In this document: positions 1 through 5,574 of the stretch, piece by piece
How positions within the stretch are numbered: position 1 is the stretch's first letter
Layout: every line of letters begins with the position of its first letter
IMG/VR virus record: IMGVR_UViG_3300047480_000725
Span: 1-27,574 of that record
Direction: 5' to 3' (one strand)
DNA length: 27,574 nucleotides
DNA from: a virus
Made by a program: the position numbers and the translations under genes
Notes under the pieces: model-generated
What the model was told of the DNA's origin: nothing
What the model saw: only the letters and a program-made list of their open reading frames with translations
Database searches by the model: none

Positions 1-1225
1 AGTTCCAAGCATTATCAATAGAATTATTTAAATCTATAATTGATTGATCATATGCATCTATTGTATCTTCTTTATCTTGTAATTTATTTGCTGTGTTTAT
101 AATTGCAGCATTATGAGCAGTTGTTTTAGTTGTTAAAGTTTGATTATGAGTTGTTAAAGCTGAATTAGCAGAATTATATTCAGATACTTTAGTGTTACGT
201 ATTGCTAATTTAGTATTATAATCTTGTTGTGCAGCCGTTTTTGCTGCCTGCGCTGCAGACAAATTATCTAATTGTTGTTGTGTTGCACCTGATCCATAAG
301 AAAATGTATTAAGGTTACAACTAAATCCTACTCCCCATCCACCAGTATAAGCACATCCTGCACCAGTCCACCCACCTGGAATTGACCATCCGAGATGATA
401 AGATCCTGGGCCACCGCCGTTATACCACCATATTTCTACATCTAAAGTTTTATCTTGGCTAACATTATATATTGGAGAATAGGCGCTCCATGTAGCGCCC
501 TGTTCAACCCAATTGTCTACAGCAAGGTTGCCATCTACATACATTCTAAATCCGTCGTCTGTGTATCCAGCAAAGTATACGTTTGTCCAATCTGATGGTA
601 CTGTAATTTTGCCAGTAAATTTAACAATAATGTCTTCGTAGTATCCGCAAACTGGAAGATTCATGGAGTTTGAATTCCAGACACCTGTACATATGACAGA
701 GCCAGGTACCGCTATATGCTGCCCGTTAACATAGCCATCTCTTAATAGATGATAAACAGTATATTGTAACCCTGCTGATCCAGCATTGTTTACAGCATTT
801 TGAGCAATTTGAAGGTTAGTATTTGCTGTTGCTAAATTTACTGCTGATATATCTAATGCTGATTGAGCATCATTTTTTTCTTGTAGTTTTGTAGCCACAG
901 TAACAGTCTGTCCATCTACTGAAGTTTGAGCCAAAAGCTTTTCGTTTAATGCTGTGGCCTCTGCTTCTACTGCTGAATTGTAAACATCTGCAGCATCGTC
1001 TCTCGCATCCTTTGCGTCTACTGCATCGTCATATTTAGATTCCGCTATGTCTATTAATGATTGAAATTCTGTTTTATAGTTTAAGTCAGCTACGCTATCA
1101 TTTAATTCTTGTATTTCTTGAGCGGCTAAACTTAATGGATCATCGCTATAGGCAGGAGTTATAAATAGCCAACCAAAGCCTAAAATGGCGGCTAAAGATA
1201 ATCTCCATGCTTTAGTCCTAGTCAA
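1..1225 (-). CDS. Secreted PA14-like domain protein with coiled coils (C-terminus beyond window)
   Basis: The frame stays open from a TTG start at 1225 to the window edge, giving about 408 codons. The TTG is chosen because AGGAG lies six bases upstream. The first 27 residues look like a signal peptide: charged start (TRTKAWR), hydrophobic core, then PAYS before DD, which fits a signal peptidase I site after Ser27. Residues 30-150 are Ala/Asp/Glu-rich and look coiled-coil. Residues about 153-285 resemble a PA14/GLEYA carbohydrate-binding fold, with the segments GYTDDGFRMYVDG, AVDNW and GSYHLGW. A second coiled coil follows from about residue 313. An export signal is uncommon on a phage protein. 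It may act on the host surface or be a virion adhesin carrying host-like features. The PA14 call rests on motif resemblance only. Confidence 0.7.
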   Translation of the reverse strand, partial: MTRTKAWRLSLAAILGFGWLFITPAYSDDPLSLAAQEIQELNDSVADLNYKTEFQSLIDIAESKYDDAVDAKDARDDAADVYNSAVEAEATALNEKLLAQTSVDGQTVTVATKLQEKNDAQSALDISAVNLATANTNLQIAQNAVNNAGSAGLQYTVYHLLRDGYVNGQHIAVPGSVICTGVWNSNSMNLPVCGYYEDIIVKFTGKITVPSDWTNVYFAGYTDDGFRMYVDGNLAVDNWVEQGATWSAYSPIYNVSQDKTLDVEIWWYNGGGPGSYHLGWSIPGGWTGAGCAYTGGWGVGFSCNLNTFSYGSGATQQQLDNLSAAQAAKTAAQQDYNTKLAIRNTKVSEYNSANSALTTHNQTLTTKTTAHNAAIINTANKLQDKEDTIDAYDQSIIDLNNSIDNAWN

Positions 1226-1236
1226 CTATAACTCCT

Positions 1237-1253
1237 AAACAAACGTTTTGTTT
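1237..1253. repeat. Inverted repeat in the 5' leader of the PA14 gene
   Basis: AAACAAA (1237-1243) pairs with TTTGTTT (1247-1253) around a three-base centre, with AACGTT at the core. It lies between the predicted transcription start (near 1256) and the Shine-Dalgarno sequence (1231-1235). It could be an operator; the loop is too tight and the stem too AT-rich for a convincing terminator. Confidence 0.4.
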
Positions 1254-1256
1254 ATT

Positions 1257-1279
1257 TAGTTAATTATATCATTTAACTA
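1257..1279 (-). promoter_or_regulatory. Extended -10 promoter inside a 7-bp inverted repeat
   Basis: On the minus strand TATAAT (1263-1268) is preceded by TGA, an extended -10 element, and the string TGATATAATTAA recurs at 18230 in this window. The box sits between perfect arms TAGTTAA and TTAACTA (1273-1279 and 1257-1263), so a dimeric repressor could cover it. I see no good -35 box. It would drive the PA14-domain gene. Confidence 0.5.
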
Positions 1280-1459
1280 TTTAGGATTATCTGTCTTGTA
1301 AAAACCAGTGCCTTTAAATTGAACTCCGACTGTTCCGTAAACTTTATTCATTTGATTGCCACATTTTTCACAAAATTCTAAGGTATCTGCCTCTTCAAAT
1401 GTTTTGCTTACTTCCATACCGAAATCGCATTCTATACATGCGTATTCATATCTAGGCAT
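1277..1459 (-). CDS. FmdB-type zinc ribbon protein, 60 aa
   Basis: The protein begins MPRYEYACIECDFG and has a second CxxC (CEKCGNQM), the pattern of the FmdB/CxxC_CXXC_SSSS putative regulatory family, whose members start with M-P-x-Y-E-Y and end in an extended G-F-Y-x-T-D segment, as here (KGTGFYKTDNPK). I chose the start at 1459, not the ATG at 1534, because family proteins begin at this Met. The gene then overlaps the stop of the methyltransferase by only 8 bases. The molecular role of the family is unclear; it binds a metal and is proposed to regulate. Small ribbons of this type are common in phages. Confidence 0.8.
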   Translation of the reverse strand: MPRYEYACIECDFGMEVSKTFEEADTLEFCEKCGNQMNKVYGTVGVQFKGTGFYKTDNPK

Positions 1460-1949
1460 TATGTATAACCTTTGGCTCAAAAATTCCAACAAAAAGTTCA
1501 GAATTATCATCATAGCTAATCTCGATAACATCAAAATACTTTTCCAGATAAGGCATTAATATGTCATCGCTAAAAGACATTAACTTTCTGATGTAGGGAT
1601 TAAAATCAACACGACTTTTTACTACAAGCCTATAAGTCATGCTAGAGATATCCTTTAAATATTCATCTAATTCGTATGGATGTATATGTTGAAAAACAAG
1701 TGTAGCTATGACCTCATCATACTTATTTAATCTTATCTCATTCCAATCTGAAAAAATGGACACATTAGGAATTTCCCTTATATCCTGTGGAATATCCTTT
1801 ACCATTTCTGGAAAATCAAACAAGTGTATGCTTGAATAATTATCTTTAGTAATGCGACTATAGCCGCCGTCACCGCAGCCAAAATCTAATACGGAGCCCT
1901 GCTTGTTTAATCTACTTAAAACATTTTGATCTATTTTTGTATACCACAT
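1452..1949 (-). CDS. Class I SAM-dependent methyltransferase, 165 aa
   Basis: Motif I, VLDFGCGDGGY (residues about 20-30), is the S-adenosylmethionine-binding glycine loop. The post-I strand IHLFDFPEM and the motif IV-like strand YDEVIATLVFQHI with a typical helix after it complete a short Rossmann methyltransferase. There is no DPPY or NPPF box, so it is not an obvious DNA base methyltransferase. The substrate could be a small molecule, protein or RNA. The protein is shorter than most family members and lacks an N-terminal extension. It follows hsp20 after a 57-base gap and overlaps the FmdB-like gene by 8 bases, so the two are probably translated together. Confidence 0.75.
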   Translation of the reverse strand: MWYTKIDQNVLSRLNKQGSVLDFGCGDGGYSRITKDNYSSIHLFDFPEMVKDIPQDIREIPNVSIFSDWNEIRLNKYDEVIATLVFQHIHPYELDEYLKDISSMTYRLVVKSRVDFNPYIRKLMSFSDDILMPYLEKYFDVIEISYDDNSELFVGIFEPKVIHNA

Positions 1950-1971
1950 TTAATTATGTCCAATTCTATAA

Positions 1972-1994
1972 TGAGCAGTTTACACACATGCTCA
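1972..1994. repeat. Inverted repeat between hsp20 and methyltransferase gene
   Basis: TGAGCA (1972-1977) pairs with TGCTCA (1989-1994) around an 11-base loop. On the minus strand no U-run follows, so it is a poor terminator for hsp20. On the plus strand GGTG and then TTTTTTATTTATTT follow, terminator-like, but no plus-strand gene is present. It may be an operator or an mRNA-stabilising hairpin at the end of the hsp20 transcript. Confidence 0.35.
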
Positions 1995-2006
1995 GGTGTT
2001 TTTTAT

Positions 2007-2423
2007 TTATTTAATTTTAATTGTTTTGGGTTTCTTTTCTTCTGGGATATTTCGTTCCACAAAGATGTTAAGAATACCGTCTGCCATTTCAGCACGATCC
2101 ACCTCCATATACTCTCCAAGAGCAAAGGTCCGTGTGAACTTTCTGGTTGCGATACCCTTATGGAGAACTTGATTTTCATTCTCCTCGGCTTTCTCACCTT
2201 TAACTATTAATACTCCATTTTCTACCGAAACTACTACCTCATTCTTGCTAAATCCAGCAAGCGCAAGTGATAGCTGATAGGTATCCTCGTCAACCTTTAC
2301 CAAATTATATGGTGGGTAAGACTGATGAGTAGCCTCACGATAGATATTGGAAAATCGGGTATAGTTATCAAACCCGATAAAAAATGGATCTCTAAAAAGA
2401 TCCATAGCAAATTGTGTTACCAT
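2007..2423 (-). CDS. Small heat shock protein, Hsp20/IbpA family, 138 aa
   Basis: This is an ATP-independent holdase that keeps unfolding proteins soluble in the cytoplasm. The alpha-crystallin domain spans about residues 37-130: PPYNLVKVDEDTYQLSLALAG, then FSKNEVVVSVENGVLIVKGEK, and the late strand DGILNIFVERNIPEE. A C-terminal IxI-like anchor (TIKIK) is present. The start at 2423 is set by a strong AGGAGG five bases upstream; the longer frame to 2507 would run back into the upstream purine gene and lacks that site. Hsp20 genes are well known in T4-like phages of aquatic bacteria, where they are thought to help virion or scaffold folding. It has its own promoter-like sequence just upstream (2479-2507). 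Confidence 0.93.
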   Translation of the reverse strand: MVTQFAMDLFRDPFFIGFDNYTRFSNIYREATHQSYPPYNLVKVDEDTYQLSLALAGFSKNEVVVSVENGVLIVKGEKAEENENQVLHKGIATRKFTRTFALGEYMEVDRAEMADGILNIFVERNIPEEKKPKTIKIK

Positions 2424-2478
2424 TATTCCTCCTTTAAGCGAATAAGTTAATATAGGCCCCATTTGGCGACCTGAATTA

Positions 2479-2507
2479 ATTGTATCAAATTCTTTTGTTT
2501 GATTCAA
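2479..2507 (-). promoter_or_regulatory. Promoter for hsp20 (TTGAAT-17-TACAAT, extended -10)
   Basis: On the minus strand -35 TTGAAT (2502-2507), a 17-base spacer and -10 TACAAT (2479-2484) preceded by TGA make a good housekeeping-sigma promoter. The TGA is also the stop codon of the upstream IMPDH/GMPR-family gene. The -10 context TGATACAATTAA matches those at 1263 and 18230. Confidence 0.65.
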
Positions 2508-3543
2508 GTACCGACAAGGAGGATACCTCTATGTAGGTGGAATTATCTCTAAAGTGTTTTAAATCTGGAGAACCGCAATAAGACATACCACTTCGTATAT
2601 TATTTTCAAGCATCTGCAATGAATTAAATACTGGACCTCTTGGAGAAATTTTTCCAGAAGCCCCCTCAACATGAAGTGCTTTGAGATCATTTACTGCATC
2701 TGGATTTTGATTTATTTGGGCTTCTCTAGAAGCCAATCCTCTAAACACATGTTCACCATTAATATCCTTTTGACATTCATCATGTCCTGAAAAAAATGAA
2801 CCCATCATGATACCACTTGCGCCAGCAGCAAATGATTTAACGGCATCTCCATTATTTTTAATTCCTCCATCTGCAACAATTCCATTTATTTCATCATCTT
2901 TGACCTTATCATATATATCCATTATTGAAGCCAAAGTAGGAACACCAAATCCTGTGACTATTCTAGTTAGGCATGCCGCTCCTCCACCTATTCCAACCCT
3001 TATAGAGTCAGCACCAGCATCCATTAACGATTTATATGCCTCATAAGATGAAACATTTCCACACATTATATGAGTATCTTCAGAAACATTTTCTCTTAAT
3101 TTCCTAACAGATTCAACTGCTATATCTAGATGTCCTAATGCAGTATCAATAAGGATTATTCTTATTCCTCTTTTATTTAAATCTTCTAGCATGCTAACAT
3201 GATCAACCTCATGTGTAGAAATACAGAACCCAATGTTTTTGGGATCATTATTAAGTTCGATAGTTTCTTTTAGCTGTAGCATTCTATCATCAAGTGGTGA
3301 GAGTCTTGGTATAAATCCCACGCCTCCAAACTGAGCTACCTTGCTTATCATTAAGGAACTAGATATAAATTCCATTGGAGCCATAAATATTGGCACAGAT
3401 AATCTTAAAACAGATTTTGGCTGCTTTAAATTTCCTATTACAGACTCTATTATTACTGAAGACCTAGTAGGAATACTAGATTTTTTTGGAACAAGTAGTA
3501 TGTCATCAAAACATAAATTGCTGGTATTTAAATCTTTTATCAT
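2485..3543 (-). CDS. IMP dehydrogenase / GMP reductase family enzyme, 352 aa
   Basis: This TIM-barrel purine enzyme works on IMP, XMP or GMP through a cysteine thioimidate. The N-terminal FDDILLVP signature (residues 12-19), the phosphate-binding loop and catalytic Cys191 in GIGGGAACLTRIVTGFGVP, the GIVADGGIKNNGDAVKSFAAGA segment and the late SGMSYCG segment are all present. There is no CBS pair, and the length matches GMP reductase (about 345 residues) or a CBS-less IMPDH. The mobile flap (about residues 272-303, with an EG near HVEGASGK) is short, and I cannot decide between dehydrogenase and reductase. The start has GAGGAGAATAATG. The Shine-Dalgarno begins two bases after the CCA of the upstream tRNA, so translation depends on a tRNA-containing transcript. 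Confidence 0.88.
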   Translation of the reverse strand: MIKDLNTSNLCFDDILLVPKKSSIPTRSSVIIESVIGNLKQPKSVLRLSVPIFMAPMEFISSSLMISKVAQFGGVGFIPRLSPLDDRMLQLKETIELNNDPKNIGFCISTHEVDHVSMLEDLNKRGIRIILIDTALGHLDIAVESVRKLRENVSEDTHIMCGNVSSYEAYKSLMDAGADSIRVGIGGGAACLTRIVTGFGVPTLASIMDIYDKVKDDEINGIVADGGIKNNGDAVKSFAAGASGIMMGSFFSGHDECQKDINGEHVFRGLASREAQINQNPDAVNDLKALHVEGASGKISPRGPVFNSLQMLENNIRSGMSYCGSPDLKHFRDNSTYIEVSSLSVLESNKRI

Positions 3544-3553
3544 TATTCTCCTC

Positions 3554-3629
3554 TGGTGCCCCTAGTTGGATTCGAACCAACGCTTTTACGATTTTAAGTC
3601 GTATGCCTCTACCGCTGGGCTATAGGGGC
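3554..3629 (-). tRNA. tRNA with UAA anticodon (Leu by codon, class I shape)
   Basis: Seven-base-pair acceptor GCCCCTA/TAGGGGC, anticodon stem TACGA/TCGTA with loop CTTAAAA, T-arm GTTGG-TTCGAAT-CCAAC, discriminator A73 and an encoded CCA make a full 76-base tRNA. The anticodon is UAA, which reads UUA leucine. The variable region is only five bases (AAAGC), whereas bacterial leucine tRNAs normally carry a long class II variable arm. The D-stem has three good pairs plus a C-A mismatch. Charging identity is therefore uncertain. It lies between ahpD and the purine gene, seven bases after ahpD in reverse order. Confidence 0.9.
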
Positions 3630-3636
3630 GGTCTTG

Positions 3637-4146
3637 CTAAGAACTAAGTATTTTGGCTAAAGCATTGACAGTTGCAGCAATTCTTCCTATATCCCTTAAT
3701 TGCTCTACAGAAAATCCTTCTTGCTTTAGTGTATCATAATGTGCTTTCACACAAAAATGACATTTACCAATAATTGAAGACGCAAGCGAATAGGCTTCAA
3801 AATTAGCCTTTGTGGTGCCCCCGTGTGATGAAATGGCATTCATTCTTAATTGTGCTGGTAAGCCTTTTAAATTTGGATCATCAGTCATCTCAAGATATGG
3901 ATACCAAACATTATTTTGTGCCATAATTGCTCCAGCAGTCATTGCTGCATTCTTTTCTACTTCATTAGTACATGAAGCGGCAATAAAAGCAATGAGCTTC
4001 CCGTTACCAGTAGCAAAAGAAGCTGCAAGAGCTAGGTGGGTAGCTAGCTCTTGGTCAATTGTGCTACGATTAATGACAGCATCTAAATTCAATTTAATAT
4101 CTTTAGCATATTCTGGCAAAGATTCTTTTAGTTGCTCAACCCACAT
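3637..4146 (-). CDS. ahpD: Alkylhydroperoxidase AhpD, 169 aa
   Basis: In mycobacteria AhpD is a lipoamide-dependent reductase that regenerates AhpC, taking electrons from lipoylated SucB and Lpd. The redox site KCHFCVKAH gives Cys129, Cys132 and His136, and Glu117 is in FEAYSLA; this matches the mycobacterial Glu118-Cys130-Cys133-His137 set with a one-residue shift. The N-terminus (LPEYAKDIKLNLDAV) and RMNAI..HGGTTKANFEAYSLA also match the actinobacterial family, and the length (about 175 usual) is normal. The start codon overlaps the ahpC stop in TAATG, so the pair is translationally coupled. No lipoyl protein or Lpd is encoded here; those would have to come from the host. Nothing looks broken. 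Confidence 0.95.
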   Translation of the reverse strand: MWVEQLKESLPEYAKDIKLNLDAVINRSTIDQELATHLALAASFATGNGKLIAFIAASCTNEVEKNAAMTAGAIMAQNNVWYPYLEMTDDPNLKGLPAQLRMNAISSHGGTTKANFEAYSLASSIIGKCHFCVKAHYDTLKQEGFSVEQLRDIGRIAATVNALAKILSS

Positions 4147-4718
4147 TAAATTGTATCTCCGCCCAATGGTCTATTGCAGGCACACAACTCTCCTGTTTGT
4201 AACGCATCAAGAATTCGTAGTGTCTCTTCTGGGCTTCTTCCAACATTAAGATTGTTTACAGTTACATGCTGAATGATATTTTCTGGGTCAACAATAAATG
4301 TAGCACGTAGTGCAACTCCATCATCAGTTAAGATACCTAGTTGTTCAGCAAGTCCAGTATAACTTTCTTCTGTTTCACTAAATACCCAGCCACGTACTTG
4401 ATCTGCAAAAGACCATGAATTTGTCTTCTTCAAATCTTCATGAGCATTACGCCAAGCAAGTTTGCAAAACTCATTATCTGTTGATCCTGTAAGCAACACT
4501 GCATCACGATCATTAAAATCATTTACAAGCTTGTCATACGCAACAATTTCTGTTGGACAAACAAAAGTAAAATCTTTTGGATAAAACATAATAATCTTCC
4601 ACTTTCCTGGGAACGATTCCTCAGACAAAGTTTCAAAGACATCATCAGCTGCATCTAGTCTTCCTGGCTTTACACCAACAACTCTAAATGGATCTAATTT
4701 GTATCCTACTGTTTTCAT
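4146..4718 (-). CDS. ahpC: Peroxiredoxin AhpC (actinobacterial type), 190 aa
   Basis: AhpC reduces hydrogen peroxide, organic peroxides and peroxynitrite in the cytoplasm. The peroxidatic site DFTFVCPTE places Thr51 and Cys54, with the supporting Arg138 in ALRATFIVDP. The C-terminal GELCACNRPLGG gives Cys179 and Cys181, corresponding to the Cys174/Cys176 pair of mycobacterial AhpC; this double-Cys tail is the form that works with AhpD rather than AhpF. The extent (190 residues) is full length. AAGGAG lies upstream of the ATG with good spacing. It is preceded by a 180-base leader with clear hairpins and followed directly by ahpD. Finding this pair inside a phage genome, between tRNAs and a purine enzyme, is unusual. 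Confidence 0.96.
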   Translation of the reverse strand: MKTVGYKLDPFRVVGVKPGRLDAADDVFETLSEESFPGKWKIIMFYPKDFTFVCPTEIVAYDKLVNDFNDRDAVLLTGSTDNEFCKLAWRNAHEDLKKTNSWSFADQVRGWVFSETEESYTGLAEQLGILTDDGVALRATFIVDPENIIQHVTVNNLNVGRSPEETLRILDALQTGELCACNRPLGGDTI

Positions 4719-4898
4719 TTTTCTCCTTATATATAAGTGCCAGTCACGAAGTCCGTTTTTACGGAAGAATCAACTACTGGCTCTGTTCCCTAGATAAAAG
4801 TTTAATGGACACCTTCGACTGGTGCTACCCATAACTAGTACCCTTGTTGTTTTCGGGACAGTTGTACCTACCCTAAGTCGAACTCTGAATAGGCCTTG
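4719..4898 (-). other. Structured non-coding leader between tRNA-Asn and ahpC
   Basis: These 180 bases carry no credible gene. A two-level hairpin is visible: outer stem GCCAGT (4739-4744) with ACTGGC (4776-4781), inner stem TCCGT (4752-4756) with ACGGA (4761-4765) and a four-base loop. A second hairpin pairs CACC (4810-4813) with GGTG (4821-4824) around a seven-base loop. The first hairpin ends about 10 bases before the Shine-Dalgarno of ahpC. It could be a regulatory leader, a small RNA or a tRNA-processing spacer. I recognise no known riboswitch and no complete tRNA in it. Confidence 0.5.
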
Positions 4899-4971
4899 CT
4901 GGACCACCAGGGCTCGAACCTGGGACATTAGAGTTAACAGCTCTACGCTCTGCCAACTGAGCTATGGTCCA
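4899..4971 (-). tRNA. tRNA-Asn(GUU)
   Basis: Acceptor TGGACCA/TGGTCCA, D-arm GCTC-AGTTGGCA-GAGC, anticodon stem TAGAG/CTCTA with loop CTGTTAA (anticodon GUU), variable ATGTC, and T-arm CCAGG-TTCGAGC-CCTGG make a complete 73-base class I tRNA. Discriminator G73 agrees with asparagine. CCA is not encoded; CAA follows. Confidence 0.95.
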
Positions 4972-5062
4972 ATACTGGTTAGCGGCGCAGCCAGTCTGCG
5001 TGTTGTTCCTACATAGTCGTATGATCTATACCTAAGTATTACAGGGACGGTTCTACCGCATG
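4972..5062 (-). other. Spacer between tRNA-Arg and tRNA-Asn with two hairpins
   Basis: No gene is seen. CGCAG (4986-4990) pairs with CTGCG (4996-5000), and CGGT (5048-5051) pairs with ACCG (5055-5058). The segment would be removed when the tRNA precursor is processed, and the hairpins may guide that or stabilise the fragment. Confidence 0.35.
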
Positions 5063-5135
5063 CGCCCCTGAAAGGAATCGAACCTCTGACGCAGGCCTTA
5101 GAAGAGCCTCGCTCTATCCGCTGAGCTACAAGGGC
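5063..5135 (-). tRNA. tRNA-Arg(UCU)
   Basis: Acceptor GCCCTTG/CAGGGGC (one G-U pair), D-arm GCTC-AGCGGATA-GAGC, anticodon stem AGGCT/GGCCT with loop CTTCTAA (anticodon UCU, codon AGA), variable GCGTC and T-arm AGAGG-TTCGATT-CCTTT are all present in 73 bases. Discriminator is G and CCA is not encoded. AGA is a favoured codon in AT-rich phage genes. Confidence 0.94.
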
Positions 5136-5150
5136 ATCGCCTAAGTATAC

Positions 5151-5477
5151 TTAATTGTTATCAAATTTGTCAATATCTTCGATAGGGATTATTCCTTTTT
5201 TTAAAGCTATCTCAAAACCTTCTGGGGTCAAATGAAACGTAGCCTCTAAATTTTCATCATATTCTACATCGAGTAGCCCGTCTTGATATAACTCAATTAA
5301 AGAATTATCTACATATTGCATATGAGACTCCCATAATTCTGGAGCAAGCTCTTTTGTCCTTATTTCATCTATCTCAAAAACAATTTCTCCATTTTCATCA
5401 AGCCCAGCTTCTCTTATCGCACCTATATCTAAGTAGTGCTGAAGTCTAGCTAAAAATACCTCATCATCTTCTTGCAT
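5151..5477 (-). CDS. Acidic protein of unknown function, 108 aa
   Basis: I do not recognise this protein. It is strongly acidic, begins MQEDDEVFLARLQHYL and has a segment LTPEGFEIALKKGIIP, which resembles the beta-wing turn of winged-helix proteins (LTPEG is common there), with ESHMQYVDNSLIELYQDGLLDVEYDE before it. A small winged-helix or antirepressor-like protein is possible but unproven. The start at 5477 has AAGGAG eight bases upstream, and that site falls only a few bases after the 3' end of the CAU tRNA. The stop lies 15 bases from tRNA-Arg, so the gene is embedded in the tRNA transcript. Confidence 0.75.
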   Translation of the reverse strand: MQEDDEVFLARLQHYLDIGAIREAGLDENGEIVFEIDEIRTKELAPELWESHMQYVDNSLIELYQDGLLDVEYDENLEATFHLTPEGFEIALKKGIIPIEDIDKFDNN

Positions 5478-5489
5478 GTGTTCTCCTTG

Positions 5490-5563
5490 TGCACCAGGTA
5501 GGACTTGAACCTACGACTACCCGATTATGAGTCGGGGGCTCTGACCAACTAAGCTACTGGTGC
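5490..5563 (-). tRNA. tRNA with CAU anticodon, probably Ile2 (AUA)
   Basis: Acceptor GCACCAG/CTGGTGC, D-arm GCTT-AGTTGGTCA-GAGC, anticodon stem CCCGA/TCGGG with loop CTCATAA, variable TAGTC, T-arm GTAGG-TTCAAGT-CCTAC and A73 are present; CCA is not encoded. G1-C72 pairing excludes an initiator. C4-G69 and C5-G68 are pairs known to favour the lysidine synthetase TilS, and the T-loop matches E. coli Ile2, so reading AUA as isoleucine is more likely than elongator methionine. Confidence 0.93.
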
Positions 5564-5574
5564 TTAGCTGGTAA

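Noticed and set aside
1972-2010. Terminator-like hairpin and T-run on the plus strand between hsp20 and the methyltransferase gene
   Set aside because: The U-tract lies on the plus strand, where no gene is transcribed; on the minus strand there is no U-run.
2424-2507. Longer Hsp20 start at 2507
   Set aside because: The ATG at 2423 has a near-perfect Shine-Dalgarno sequence, and the extension would lie over a promoter and the end of the upstream gene.
3812-4249. Long plus-strand open frame opposite ahpD and ahpC
   Set aside because: It is the antisense shadow of two unmistakable genes.
4801-4835. T-arm-like element (CACC, TTCGACT, GGTG) suggesting a further tRNA
   Set aside because: Only a four-pair stem is present, with no matching acceptor or anticodon arm within a tRNA length on either side.
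4822-5016. Plus-strand open frame crossing tRNA-Asn and its spacers
   Set aside because: It overlaps a clear tRNA on the other strand, has no family resemblance and contradicts the single-strand gene layout.
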